Made by a program: the position numbers and the translations under genes
The notes under the pieces: model-generated
Told to the model about the DNA's origin: nothing
Seen by the model: the letters and a program-made list of their open reading frames with translations, nothing else
Databases searched by the model: none
Source: Symsagittifera roscoffensis
Lineage: Eukaryota; Xenacoelomorpha; Acoela; Convolutidae
Assembly (NCBI RefSeq): GCF_963678635.1
Contig: NC_087064.1
Coordinates: 31,844,369 to 31,908,368 of the forward strand
DNA length: 64,000 nt
Direction: 5' to 3'
Shown: piece after piece, positions 1-11,000 of the stretch
Position numbering within the stretch: the first letter of the stretch is position 1
How the letters are laid out: each line of letters starts with the position of its first letter

Positions 1-873
1 AAGTTTAGTAAAAACGGTGAGGTGTATTTAGAATTTTTGAATTGAAATCTGTAGTGGGGTTGTTGTGATGGTGTGTTTAAATTAAATTGATTCTGGATAA
101 AACGATAATAATTGTAGGTGTTTGTTTAGTTCTCAACATGATGTCGTGTGAACAAAGCAAATCACGTTCTTTTGGTGTGAGAAAATCAAATTAAATTGAT
201 TCTGGATAAAACGATAATAATTGTAGGTGTTTGTTTAGTTCTCAACATGATGTCGTGTGAACAAAGCAAATCACGTTCTTTTGGTGTGAGAAAATCAAGT
301 CATCGGGAAAGAAGCCATGAGGGAAAACATCGTGAATAGCATCTGACGTGGTTAGTATTTTTGCTAGTATGCGTATGATGTTTTTAGTTTGGAGCAATGG
401 GCAAAGCAATTGAAGTGCTGTTATGGTTTTTAGTTCTTCGGTACCTACTGCAAATTCATGAGGTGTATTCTGAATTAGATTGTAAATTTTGTGATTATAT
501 TTAGTGTTGTGGATGAATTCTAAAATGGGTACTTCTATAGGTTGAATATATTCATGCGGGACTATTAGGTGTCGGGATTCTTCTTCGTTGAAGGTCTTGC
601 TGAGCGGACAAAATATATACATCTGGGTGATTGGGTCGTAATTCCGGAGGATGCCTTGAAGGTTAGTATTTTTAATACAATACGTGAAGTTTAGGAAAAA
701 CGGTGAGGTGTATTTAGAATTTTTGAATTGAAATCTGTAGAGGGGTTGTTGTGATGGTGTGTTTAAATTAAATTGATTCTGGATAAAACGATAATAATTG
801 TAGGTGTGTGTTTGTTTAGTTCTCAACATGATGTCGTGTGAACAGTTCAAATCACGTTCTTTTGGTGTGAGAA
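1..873. repeat. Direct repeat spaced 686 bp, with an inner 109-bp tandem duplication
   Basis: Bases 1-187 recur at 687-873 with only a few changes. Inside the left copy a 109-bp unit (81-189) is repeated without visible change at 190-298. The window starts inside the left copy, so its true left edge is not visible. The repeat falls in the minus-strand coding-like frame of the neighbouring ORF and changes its reading frame at the carboxyl end. Confidence 0.9.
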
Positions 874-1027
874 GATGAAGGGTTAGTGAAAATGTTTGAA
901 ACTTTTCGTGAACTGATTCGTATGCTTGAATGTCTGATAATGCTTCTGAAATAAGGTGATCATGCTTTTTATCTAGTATGCTAAGTGTGAATAAATAGGG
1001 TTTTTCATGAAAAATTTTTCTGTTCAT
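242..1027 (-). pseudogene. Unrecognised 261-codon ORF of a decayed mobile element
   Basis: This is the longest open frame in the left 6 kb. It starts at an ATG (1027) that overlaps by ATGA the TGA ending the frame upstream. That upstream frame carries an internal TAG at about 1150, so the pair looks like one decayed reading frame as much as two genes. The protein is rich in Asn, Thr, His and Tyr, without signal peptide or membrane segment that I can see. The last 20 or so residues are read from the tandemly duplicated 109-bp unit in a shifted frame, so the natural carboxyl end is lost. A stretch near residue 110 (SPFFLNF) resembles PPFLIF in the ORF at 4326-4745, which suggests that the two ORFs are diverged relatives. 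I do not recognise the family. Confidence 0.4.
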
Positions 1028-1039
1028 TTTGGTTTTGCA

Positions 1040-2330
1040 AATTGATCGTCGCCAACAAATTGATCTTGATTAGATCTGATGATGTTATGATCATAATATT
1101 CAATTGAATAGTCGTTAGCTCGGGGTGCAAAGAATAACGTTTTATATCCTACCTATGTAAATTGTCGGGGAGTTAGTGACGTGATTAGTCTAAATAATTC
1201 GCTCTTATTTCTCTCAATATCTTTTGTGGTGTTAAGGGGTGGTAGTGCAAGAGAATTAGTAAAATTGTAATAAGCTGTCCAATGAAGTGTGGGTATTAAC
1301 ACACGTTCATCTACAAAATGATGTGGTTCAGGGTTAGGGTCGGATTGATTTAGTGTATATTGGGGAAAAAAAGGTAGGGTTATTTGAAGATAATTTGTAG
1401 TATTGGTGTGGTCTGGATGGTTAACGTATTCTCGGGTGGTTCCGGGTTTGGATGGGAACGGGTGGTTTGGGAATTTACGTTTAAAGGTTCTATAAGCTCG
1501 GTTAGTACTAGTGGATGTTTCTGTTGATGTGGATGATTGAGCTAATGATGGAGTATAATCTGAAATTGGTGTAGGTGTTGGTGGATTTGATGATGTTATT
1601 GTTGATGATAGTCGGTGAATTGTGAGAGTGTGGGGAGATGGTAACTGTTGTTGGAGTGTTATAAAACTATCTCAGAAATTTGAAGATTATCAGGGGAATT
1701 GTTGATTGATCGTTCATAAATAAATGGGGATTAGGTTGGGGTTACTTGAGAAGGAGTGTAGGGAGATGTACATTGGTTTTGAGGTTGAATGGGTCAAAAG
1801 GGGGTTTGAGAAGTTTGAAGAGTTGGTTTGGGTATGGGTAGAAGGATATGGTTCGGAATCTGCCAATTCATTGGGAGTTTCTACAGCGGAGTTATTGAAA
1901 TGTGATATTGTTTGAAAAATTGTGATGTCTGAGTTAGTATCAGAATTCATGCCTGATGATGTATTAGTTTGTGGTGAATCAGGTGGCGGAAAAGCAAAAA
2001 GTGGGATAAAATGGATTGGATTTTGGATTGGAGGTTGGCAGGGTGGGAGTTTGATCGATGCAGTGATCCAATTTGTCTGCTCATCGTGGGCTAAAAAAAA
2101 TATATTTTTTTGAGATTGAAAAGTAGTGGTATGGGGCTGTTCAATGATTTGTTCATATGTATCGTCATTTTGGGGGGTGTTGTGTCGCTGTATGTTGAAT
2201 GGGGCTTTGTATTTGGCTTGGACTTAAATTTGGAGGGTTTGTGGTTGCTAAGTTTCTTAAATTTCGTGAAACTAATGATAAGGGATGCTTATGATGTAGA
2301 TTTGGTAAATGTGGTGCTGTAGGTAATGCA
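1040..2330 (-). pseudogene. Decayed Ser/Pro/His/Gln-rich coding stretch
   Basis: Read on the minus strand, this stretch gives low-complexity protein rich in Ser, Pro, His, Gln, Asn and Thr, broken by several stops. The longest clean piece is 78 codons (1714-1950), beginning MNSDTNSDITIFQTISHF. It leads into the less biased sequence just upstream of the 261-codon ORF. Composition and position parallel the Pro-rich stretch at 4.8-5.8 kb, which lies in the same way upstream of the 4326-4745 ORF. It is probably the disordered amino-terminal part of the same decayed element protein. Plus-strand ORFs here are shadows of this biased composition. Confidence 0.35.
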
Positions 2331-2607
2331 TTCGTTTTATTGTTTGATTCGTCGTATGTGTTCGAGTTTGTTGATAGTTTTGTATTCTATTCTTTGATTT
2401 GTGCATCTAAGAGGATTTTATTTATTGATGATGAAAATATTCCAAAAAATCCTGCAAATAATATGCGTGCTACGCTTGCTTGTCGGTTTACTTGTGTATG
2501 TATTGCGCATGTGTTATAGATTCCTTTTAGTAATTAGAAAAGAAATCCAATAATATTAAACCTAGCGTATAAGATAATCAACCATTCTAAGATGTATTTT
2601 GGCGATC

Positions 2608-4250
2608 CTAGAAAGCAAGGATTTCGTTTTTTAAGGTTACGAAGCTAAAAATATTTATTGGTGATATATCTTGTTGTCTATATTTTTCGCTGTTCAAGTA
2701 TATGTAGAATTTAATATCATTAAAACATCCGCTGTAGTCTTGTGTATAGATGTCTGAAAATCCTGCGGTCTCTGCAAGTTTTCCTAAATTTTGGTCTATT
2801 GATTGTCGCTGTATGGTGTCCATTTGTCTTAGTAGTTCCTGAAATTTTTGTGTACGAATGTGATGTTGTATATCTGATTTAGAATATATTCCTATCGATT
2901 TTAGATCGATATTTGGGTTACGAGCAATAGCTCGAATACTTTCGGGTAAAAACTTTTTCAATGGTTGCAATAATGTTGGGTATGGTGTAAGTAGATAGTA
3001 TTTTTCTTCGTCAGGGTTTAATTGTACGACGTTGTGGCTGTTTTTTGATCAACATGGGACTGCGGTATCCCAAAAATATATTCGTCTTGAAAGTGTATTG
3101 ACAAAAATAACTTTATTTTTATAGAATATCGGGCTTCGTTTGTAACAACGTTTATCTTCAAAAACATATAATGGTGATACTTTTTTGGTGGAAGTATAAA
3201 ACCATAAGGTATTTTCTTCGTAGTCAAGGAAGTTTGATCTATTTCCGGAGAATAAATATCCTGCGTAGGGTTTTTTTAGAACTGCTAGTGCGAGTGATTG
3301 TAAAATCTGGGTTCTTTCTAATTCACATAGCTGATGTAGTGTTTCTAATTCGGAGAGTGACATTTCTTCAAAAAGTCTAGTAATTGTGTAGTCTAATTTC
3401 ATATCCAAAAAGATGTCATAGTGTATTGCGCCAAAATACGTATTATTCGTTAGTGATAATTTTTGTAATCGTGTGCTTTCAGTGTCTTGTGGTTTTACTT
3501 TTCCACGAGAGTTTCCTTCGTTTTTAAGAAGGTTTACTGGGATCTATGATGTTCCTTCATTGAGAGGTTGATGGTGATTATAATTTATTTTTCCAGTGGT
3601 CATATCAAAACCTTCGTCGTAATCGACAAGTATTTCGGAATATTGTGTTTTGTAGAGTGTATTTTTATATTTACATGCAAATTCTGTTTCATGATAGATT
3701 TGAAAACGTATTAATTTATTTTCCATATTGTTTATATTTCTGGGTTTAATAGTGTGGTGTCTTATTTGACTTGGGATGACATTGTCAAATGGGATGGATT
3801 CAATAAAATATTTTTCATGAAATTTAATCATTCGAGCGTGGATTTTTGCTACTTGAAATGTTGTACAAGTGTCTTCGGGAAACCAAACGATGGTTGCTTG
3901 TGTTCTTGTTGTAGGATCACAATAGCCTTGGTCATTTTTGCAAATAAGTCTGATTCCTTGATAAATTATAGTGTTATCTTTTAAATCTCGTGTGAGTTGT
4001 ATCTTTTCGAGTTGTATTTTCCAGTCAAAAAACATTATTTCTTGGTATCATTCATTTTTTGTATCTGCTTTGCAGTTGGAAGGATCATTTATTCCAAATG
4101 TGGTAACCAGTGTTTGTCGTGAATATCATAAGTTAGTCGTCCGTGTGCGCCGTTGCATGGATATCTTTCGTCTAGTTTAATTTATCCTTGATATCTTTCA
4201 AGTTCTACTTGATGTACAGAGTCGGTGAAGACTTGAAAGCATACTATTTT
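2608..4250 (-). pseudogene. Decayed viral-glycoprotein-like (class III fusogen-type) region
   Basis: Three minus-strand open pieces follow one another: 4035-3544 (163 codons), 3408-3049 (about 119) and 2970-2608 (about 120), separated by stops and frame changes. A further short piece with a CNGAR motif lies at about 4.15 kb. Cysteines are frequent for so AT-rich a sequence (for example CKNDQGYCDP, RCYKRSP and a closing WDTAVPC). The middle piece has an amphipathic helix around LHQLCELERTQI followed by an aromatic strand-rich part. This arrangement resembles ectodomains of gB/chuvirus-type glycoproteins that nematode and arthropod elements have captured as env or fusogen genes. The assignment is inference from pattern. 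No intact signal peptide or transmembrane anchor was located, and the stops show that it is not functional. Confidence 0.4.
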
Positions 4251-4325
4251 TTTTTTCGTTTGAATTTATATTTTCAGTCAAGTTTAATCTGAGTAGTTCG
4301 TTTTTATAATCTTCGGGACTTAGTT

Positions 4326-4745
4326 CTAAAAGTCTTTCCATATTACTTTGGTAGAATGATTCGTGATGCAGTCGGTTTCTATTTTCATTTGAAACTTGTG
4401 AACAATGTACTTTTTTTTGGAAAATGTCGCTGTAAATTTATAGCCTGTGAGTGTTGTTGCTCGGTCTTTTGAGTATAGTGTTGCTATTATGTTTGTGGTT
4501 TCTATAGCTTGTGGTTCTGATTCCCATTGTGTTACTTGGTTTATAGCATATTCGTGTAGCGTTTTTTGTTCATTTTCTTCACAATCGTAGTGTGTTACTA
4601 AAAAATCCTGAAGTCCTGTGCAATGAGATGGATTGGTATTTTGTTCGGAGAAAATTAGAAAAGGAGGTGTTGAAATGTAAGTACTTTTAAAATATACATG
4701 TGTATGATAATCTTGAGTATGGGTTATAAAAGGTAATATATCCAA
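4326..4745 (-). pseudogene. Unrecognised ORF fragment next to the glycoprotein-like region
   Basis: This is an open minus-strand piece of about 139 codons. Its nominal first codon is TTG, and the frame is open further upstream, so this is not a true start. The sequence is rich in Thr, Ile and Tyr with two nearby Cys. A PPFLIF segment resembles SPFFLNF in the 261-codon ORF near the window edge. It ends shortly before the glycoprotein-like frames and may belong to the same element. I cannot name the family. Confidence 0.35.
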
Positions 4746-4749
4746 TCGT

Positions 4750-5800
4750 GTTTTTGGTATTTCTGTCGTAATTATATATAACTTCAGTTGTTATAAATGG
4801 GGGAGGTAGTGATTGAGCTGTTATATTTGGTGGGCTTAGGGGAAAAAGGTGTTGAACAATATTATTAAGTCTGACTGTGAATTCAAAATTTCTTTAGAGA
4901 CTATTTTGTTGAAGTATTTGAATATTGTGTTCTTGAATATCTTTGTGAATATCTTGTCAAATTGTAATCTATTTAGTGCCCAAATGTGGTGTCGGCTTTT
5001 TTCTTGATGTTGTCCAAATAGTGGGGGAGGTGCTACGAAAGTATTCCAATCTAACCGTAGAGGGGTATTTATCGATGACTGTTCTTGGTATCTAGCGTCA
5101 AGGTTGGTGGGGAAATTAAGGGGGAAAAGTGTTATTTGACTTATAGATGGTGTTGATGGAAGTGAAAGTGTTTCTGGCAGGGATGATAATGTTGTATCAG
5201 AATAAGTATCTATTGGTTCATTTACTAAATTTGGTTTGCCTTGAGTATATGAATGTGTTGTCCAATCTGGTGGTCGTTCGGTGGTGTCTGGGGGGTTAAA
5301 AGGATTTTCTCGGATTTGTTCTGATGTTGGAGTTGAACCTAGATAGTCTGATGGAATATTTGAAAAGCTATGTTTTGAAGCAAGTGTGGAAGTTTCTGGT
5401 AGCGTACTGCTTGAAAGTTCTGAGGTAGTTGGTGTTGGTGATTGGGGTATATTAAAATGAACTCTGGGGTTTTGAAAATTTCTATTTCGTCTTGGATGTA
5501 TAATTTGTCTATTTATTTCAAGTGTATTTTGATTTTGGCTAATATGTCTTACTCGATTGAGAACTTGTTGTAAGGTGGGATATAAGTTATATGTTGGTTC
5601 GCTTAAAGATGCTTGGCAATTACCTGGTTCTAATGGCTCAGATAATCGTGCGTGTCGTTCTTCAAAAGTGTATGGATTGTCTTGAAAAAAAATTCGTGTT
5701 GGGGTTGGAGATTGCTGGTAGTTGTATGTGTTATTGGACTGTCTTGGGATGTTGTTAGTGGGGGCTGGTTTGGTGGTGGTTGATTAGCATTTTTGAAAAG
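4750..5800 (-). pseudogene. Pro/Ser/Thr-rich coding stretch, probable amino-terminal part of the element
   Basis: The minus strand reads through most of 5.8-4.9 kb with few stops and yields a Pro, Ser, Thr, Gln and Asn-rich protein. It includes a basic patch (HPRRNRNFQNPR) and a short aromatic segment (RHHIWALNRLQF) near its end. The composition suggests a disordered gag-like or tegument-like leader. No start could be fixed. It is followed, in the minus direction, by the 4326-4745 ORF and the glycoprotein-like region, so the three may form one decayed element. Confidence 0.35.
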
Positions 5801-5817
5801 GTATTTTAGTGTTTAAT

Positions 5818-6640
5818 TAAGGTTGATTGAAACACCCAAAATTCTTTTAAACTTATTTGTTATTGTTAACTCTTAGAATACTTTTTTCACTCCTTTTTTC
5901 TCTTTCCAGTTTTTTTTTATCAAAGAGACTGAAGTAATTTAAAGTTAATTAACAAATTTGAAAAACGAAGAAATAAAGAAGAGTTTTTTTTTAACTTTTC
6001 TTAAATTTTCACAACAATTAGTGTTTTTGACTTCGAAAAAACATTTTAAAATTACGAAAATTTAAACGCTGAGAGAAGGATTCATAGGATCGACAAAGAC
6101 TGATCGGAGTTAGGAAGTTTAAAGTCCGAGAGTAATGGACTCTTTAACTTTGCAAAACAAACGTTCTCTGTTGAAAACTTTGATGAGCTGAAAGTAGTTC
6201 ATAGTCCTGAGGAGATACCAATGATAATATGCTAATATGTTTAACTAAGACTTGGCTAAGAAATTACCAAGACTGTAAAAAAATTTTATCTTGGACTTTA
6301 GTTCAATCAAAAACAGCTGCAGGAAAAAAGAAAGGGAGGCGGGCTTAGTATTTAGCGAGGAAGACCAAAAGAAAACTGCTGTAGGCTAATTAACTGAAAA
6401 TAACATGCAGATTTTAGCCGTTGCCCTGAATACACAAAAATTTTGTACTGTAATAACGTTAGTTTTTATTCCATCTACATCAACAAACAAACATTCATCT
6501 GGATTCTCTTATTCTGACATCACGAAAAAACATAGTATGAGGTGATTTTAAATTTAATCCAGCTCGAAAGACAAAAAAAATCGGGTGAACTGACAAAACA
6601 ATTTTTCGATAAAGAGAAGCAAAAATAACAAAAATTTTTT
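5818..6640. other. No gene seen
   Basis: AT-rich sequence between the minus-strand element remains and block A. No ORF, exon or repeat that I can support. The counterpart in block B would fall in the assembly gap. Confidence 0.5.
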
Positions 6641-6736
6641 TGAGTTTTTTTCATAGCAGCCCTGACGGATATCATAAAAACTCTAAAGTTTAAAAAATTT
6701 CAAAAAATATCTGTAACTTTAAAATATTATTACGCT

Positions 6737-7143
6737 GTTAAACTGACGTTTGGTGGAGGAAATGAGAAAGAATGCGAAGAACTATTAACGTCGAGAAAAT
6801 GACTGAATCTCAAAAATCTATAAGCTATTCAGCAAATTAAAGATGCTATTCGTGACCGAACAACAAAATTCTGGTGAATTTTGATTAAGAAATTGAAAAC
6901 GCTTCTCAACAGCTGCGAAAATTTTGAAGAAACGTTTACTCACTTTATTCCAATTTATCGAAAACAAAACAAGATTTAAACACAAAAATTCTGGATAGAT
7001 AACGAAATTAAAATGCTGCGGCCTAAAAAATTGTCTGAATTAGATACATATTTGTGGTTTTACCAATTTGAGAAAAACGCGTTTGAAACTTCCCGTTTTA
7101 TGCGTTTTGTCCGGATAAAGCCCATAAAACTCAGAAGAATTAG
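6737..7143 (+). pseudogene. Decayed 5' exon-like stretch of the host gene copy A
   Basis: One plus-strand frame reads coding-like sequence across this stretch, with four in-frame stops. It includes IQQIKDAIRDRTTKFW, ENFEETFTHFIPIYRK and, after the last stop, LSELDTYLWFYQFEKNAFE. It ends at AGAATTAG followed by a GTGAGC donor. The stops that I checked in block B (24.57-24.98 kb) are shared, so the decay predates the duplication. It may be an upstream exon of the host gene family, but the link to the downstream exons rests only on strand and proximity. Confidence 0.3.
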
Positions 7144-8002
7144 GTGAGCATTGAAATACATTACTTAGTCAGTTCCGCTTTGGCGAAGAACAAATTTGAA
7201 AAAAGGCAAAAAGCAAAAAAATATATATAAAACACACATCACAGCATAAAGTTTATAACCAACTCAGTGGTCAAAACACACAATGTCGGGACCAAAAAGT
7301 AATATTTTAGGGTAACGAGGATTAAGGGAATCCCTGTTGAAAATTTCCGAGACTAGGAGGATGGTTTGAGAATACAATGACTAAACTTTTCTGCTCAGAA
7401 TGCTTGCCTCTTAAGTTGTCTGGAAAATTTCTCTTAGTTTTCTCTGTTTAAGATTTGAGAAATATCGTAACATCGTAAAATTGACATTACCATCGTACCA
7501 TCATCGCCATCATCACCGACATGATCACAAAAGATAGTTTAAATGACAGAAAAACTATACCAAAATTGTTGAGATATTTAGATCATCATCTTCAGATTCA
7601 AAGTTCGCTCTATGTTCACATCATTATTTGTACGTCAAGGTTGGAATTGATTGGTTAACTTGAGCTGTGAGAATTGCACTTAATTTGGTATTTCCTGGCT
7701 TGATTTTACGTAAACATCATAGCAACTCCAATTATGCAACCATTATCAAATTTTTTGTCATGGATCTTATGGATCTTATTTTGTCTAGGTGCGTAAGTTT
7801 GATATAATCTGGAAAAAAACAATCACACATTTAAATATGAATGTTAATTATTTATTTTTATTTTTTGAGCGTCAAGAACAATAACTATAGCAGAAACGAA
7901 AAAGCGATTAAAAGATTTAAAAGAATAATCTTTGGAAAAAAAAGAAGCTCGAACAGAGGCCAAATTGAATAACAAAATCATTGTTACTTTGTTTCACAAG
8001 TG

Positions 8003-11000
8003 ACAAGACTGGCATTTGCAACCCATCCTGGTAGCCATACATGGCAGCCACGCGCCCCTGCAGCCAACTGGGAGTCCCTGGTCTTTTGGCTAGCCAATGG
8101 AGTAGGCAAATACGGAGATACATGCAGAAAGCGCAGGTAAGTTGTTCGCAGAAAAAAAAGTTTTTGCGCTTAGCATCTCATTAAAATACAATCGATTGAA
8201 AAAATTCTGCTCAAAAAACGTGAAAAAAACAGCATTTCGAAGCATTATTTTTTTTTCAGCAAAAAAAGAGACATATATTTTTGAAAGGAATATTCAAAAT
8301 ACAAGGACTTGTTCAAAGTTGAGATTAAATGACCTAGTTTTGAATGCAGAAGAAGTTAGAAGTGTTTTTCGCTGGCAAATACTGTTTTTAAAAGTTCGTG
8401 GGTCAAATTATCCTCCATCATCAGAATGACTGGGAGAGGGGAAGGTGGGTGTTAAAGAAGGCAATTTCTTTGGATATTTGGTCAACGCAACGAGAATCGA
8501 GTAATTGACACGCAGAGCCGAGTGGAGACATCAACTAAAATTGAATAATGGATCTAGTGTGATTTCTTGATATGTTTTAGAGAAGGGGAGGTCAGGTTGA
8601 TTGTAGTTCTTTCTGTAGGTATTTTATGCTTTTAGTGATTACTACTGTCTAGAAGGATACATCGCTCCGCTCATAAATTCTAACCATTTCATGGATAATC
8701 ATCCAGGCGGCGACGCCAGAACGTGTGTCAGGTGGTTCGAAACACTCGCCTGGGAAAACTGGCGCCCTATTAACTTTATTGACTCCAAAAATCCCGGTAA
8801 AAGTTTCATTGAAAACTTAAAACGAAGAGTACAAATGTAGAGCGATACTGGAATGGAAACCTTCAAAAATCTTTTCGCATTTTTATATTATGACAAAAAC
8901 TTAGAGTAATTACCCCCAAAAATCGGAACAAAACTTAGAACTACTTCAAAAAAACCAAAACCATGTTGAGGAATTATTGTTAGTCTAAAAATAGCATCTC
9001 GTGATTTTTCAGAAATTTGTTGCACTGGTCAAGTAGCACAATACATGAGGAATGGGTTCCTCAACAGAAGAATGTCACCTGATGAATACATGTTCAAACT
9101 TACCGACTACACGAATGAATCGAAACCACTCAACTTATTGTCGGTTAGCATGCCTTGAAAACAGACTTGTTTTTTCAGAGACAAACCTAAAGCTTGAGCG
9201 AGGCGGGCAATTTTTTGTGGTTGATAAAACCGAATTTCCACACTTGTTTGAACCACCCAAAAGAAATCCGAAAAAACCTAATGAACTAAACTTCCTTAGA
9301 AACTTTTCTTATGTGAATCTTATGGCAAATGACCTTGAGAAAGTAACCTTGACGTTACAAGTTTAGGTAAAACGTAAGAGAATCAACTTGAATTTAACTC
9401 AACATCAGCTTCTCTGGTGGTATCTAATGATAATGCTAACTATGACAATGACCTTGGCCTTGGCCCTACTAAATGAATGCTTAATAACATAAAATAAATA
9501 GGTCATACATAGTCTCCACTACTCTCCCCATTCGTCAATTTGACAACAATTTCATTTACTTAAAAATTTACTTGATTCAATATGAGCCCAAGTTGTATAG
9601 TTTCAAAAGTTCCGGGAAGCTTAAGTCACTAGTACCCTCGGTACTATAAGGCGAATCTAATCATCTTTATCTTCTCTACTTAAGAGGAAAATTAAGTTCT
9701 CTATAAGTTTTCAAGCTCCTCCAGAACCTGCCTTTGATCTTCCTCTGTCATGCTGATAACAGACAATTTTTCGGCGATGTCCAATTCGTCGACTGCCATT
9801 GGACCGCTAAACTCGCAACTGATTTTGGCCAATTCCGCTGTTCCGATGATATCATCAGGTGCCATTGCGCTACGAGACTCGTTGCTGGTATTGGCCAATT
9901 TTGCGGCTTCAGCAACTACGTCTTTCTGTTTTTCTGTTCTACTTTTTGTACTCATGTCATGTTTTGTAAACACTGTTCGTTTCACACCAGCCCCCGGCCC
10001 TGCTTGCTCTGTTTGCTCCTGCGGTAAAACATTCTGGTTGGAAATTGCCTAAAGGACTAAAAGTTCGAGCTCTTCGCGTAACCGGTGCGTGCACAGACTC
10101 CTGAATCCGAGTCAATACAGTCCAGTTACTTTGGCCGTCTCTGTCAGTCGCCTCCTTCGTTATTTGTACTTCCGCTTGTACGGTGTGTACTATTTTCCCA
10201 GTGATAGATTTTTGCGACTATTCCGCATTCGAGCCTCTAGCCCATGAAAAACCACCCGACCTTCAAATCTATCAGTAGTGTTTCCTTCACTATCCATAAC
10301 CGAAGAAATTCTTTTAGTGTGCTTGACAATCCTGCGTATCTACAAAAAAACCTACACATTTCGCGGTAGAAAAACATATCTTCTGCGATGCGTTTCTTCG
10401 AGCTAGGGATCTTCTTCTTTTACCATCTTGACTGCTGACACACGTTGTCCAATCCTGGGCCGTCGACGGACTACTGAAAAATTCTTAACTATTTTCGGTG
10501 TTGTCGGCGACTTCTTCCACCGTCCTTCCGATTTTCTGTAGGATGAGCTCTGTAGTATTTTGATAGCAGTCGAGGTCTTAAGTCTCTTCTAAGTCTTCAG
10601 CAGATGATATCACAATAGGGCTTTTTGTTGAATCTTGTCCTGCATTTGGCGTTTTGTTAATGTCCATCCCAACATACTGTTTTTTTCTGAGCTCGACTAT
10701 TTAATTAGTCGCGGTTCAGATTGTGAATCTCTAATCACTTGACTAAGTAGCTCAGTAGCGTATGAGGTCGCTTCTGGTTCTCGTATCGGCTTCGGCTTGT
10801 TGACCACATTTGACTTATTGGTGTCAACGGATGAGCTATCGATGATGATGTGATTTTGAGTAGTACCTTCGTGTATCTGCCTCCTCGCCATCCCTCCCCT
10901 CCTGCTCAGATTTCGTAGACCCTTGTCCTCTGTACTGCTTCCTGATGCCGTTAGCTTTGCTGGTTGGGCCGAATTAACTAGTCCCCAATTATCCGATGGC

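Noticed and set aside
7917-8123. 68-codon minus-strand ORF, present unchanged in both blocks
   Set aside because: It is the antisense shadow of the plus-strand exon ending at 8,136. Conservation comes from the duplication.
9750-10052. Plus-strand ORFs of 97-100 codons over the gypsy 3' region
   Set aside because: Antisense to the minus-strand 3' ORF of the element; composition follows from it.
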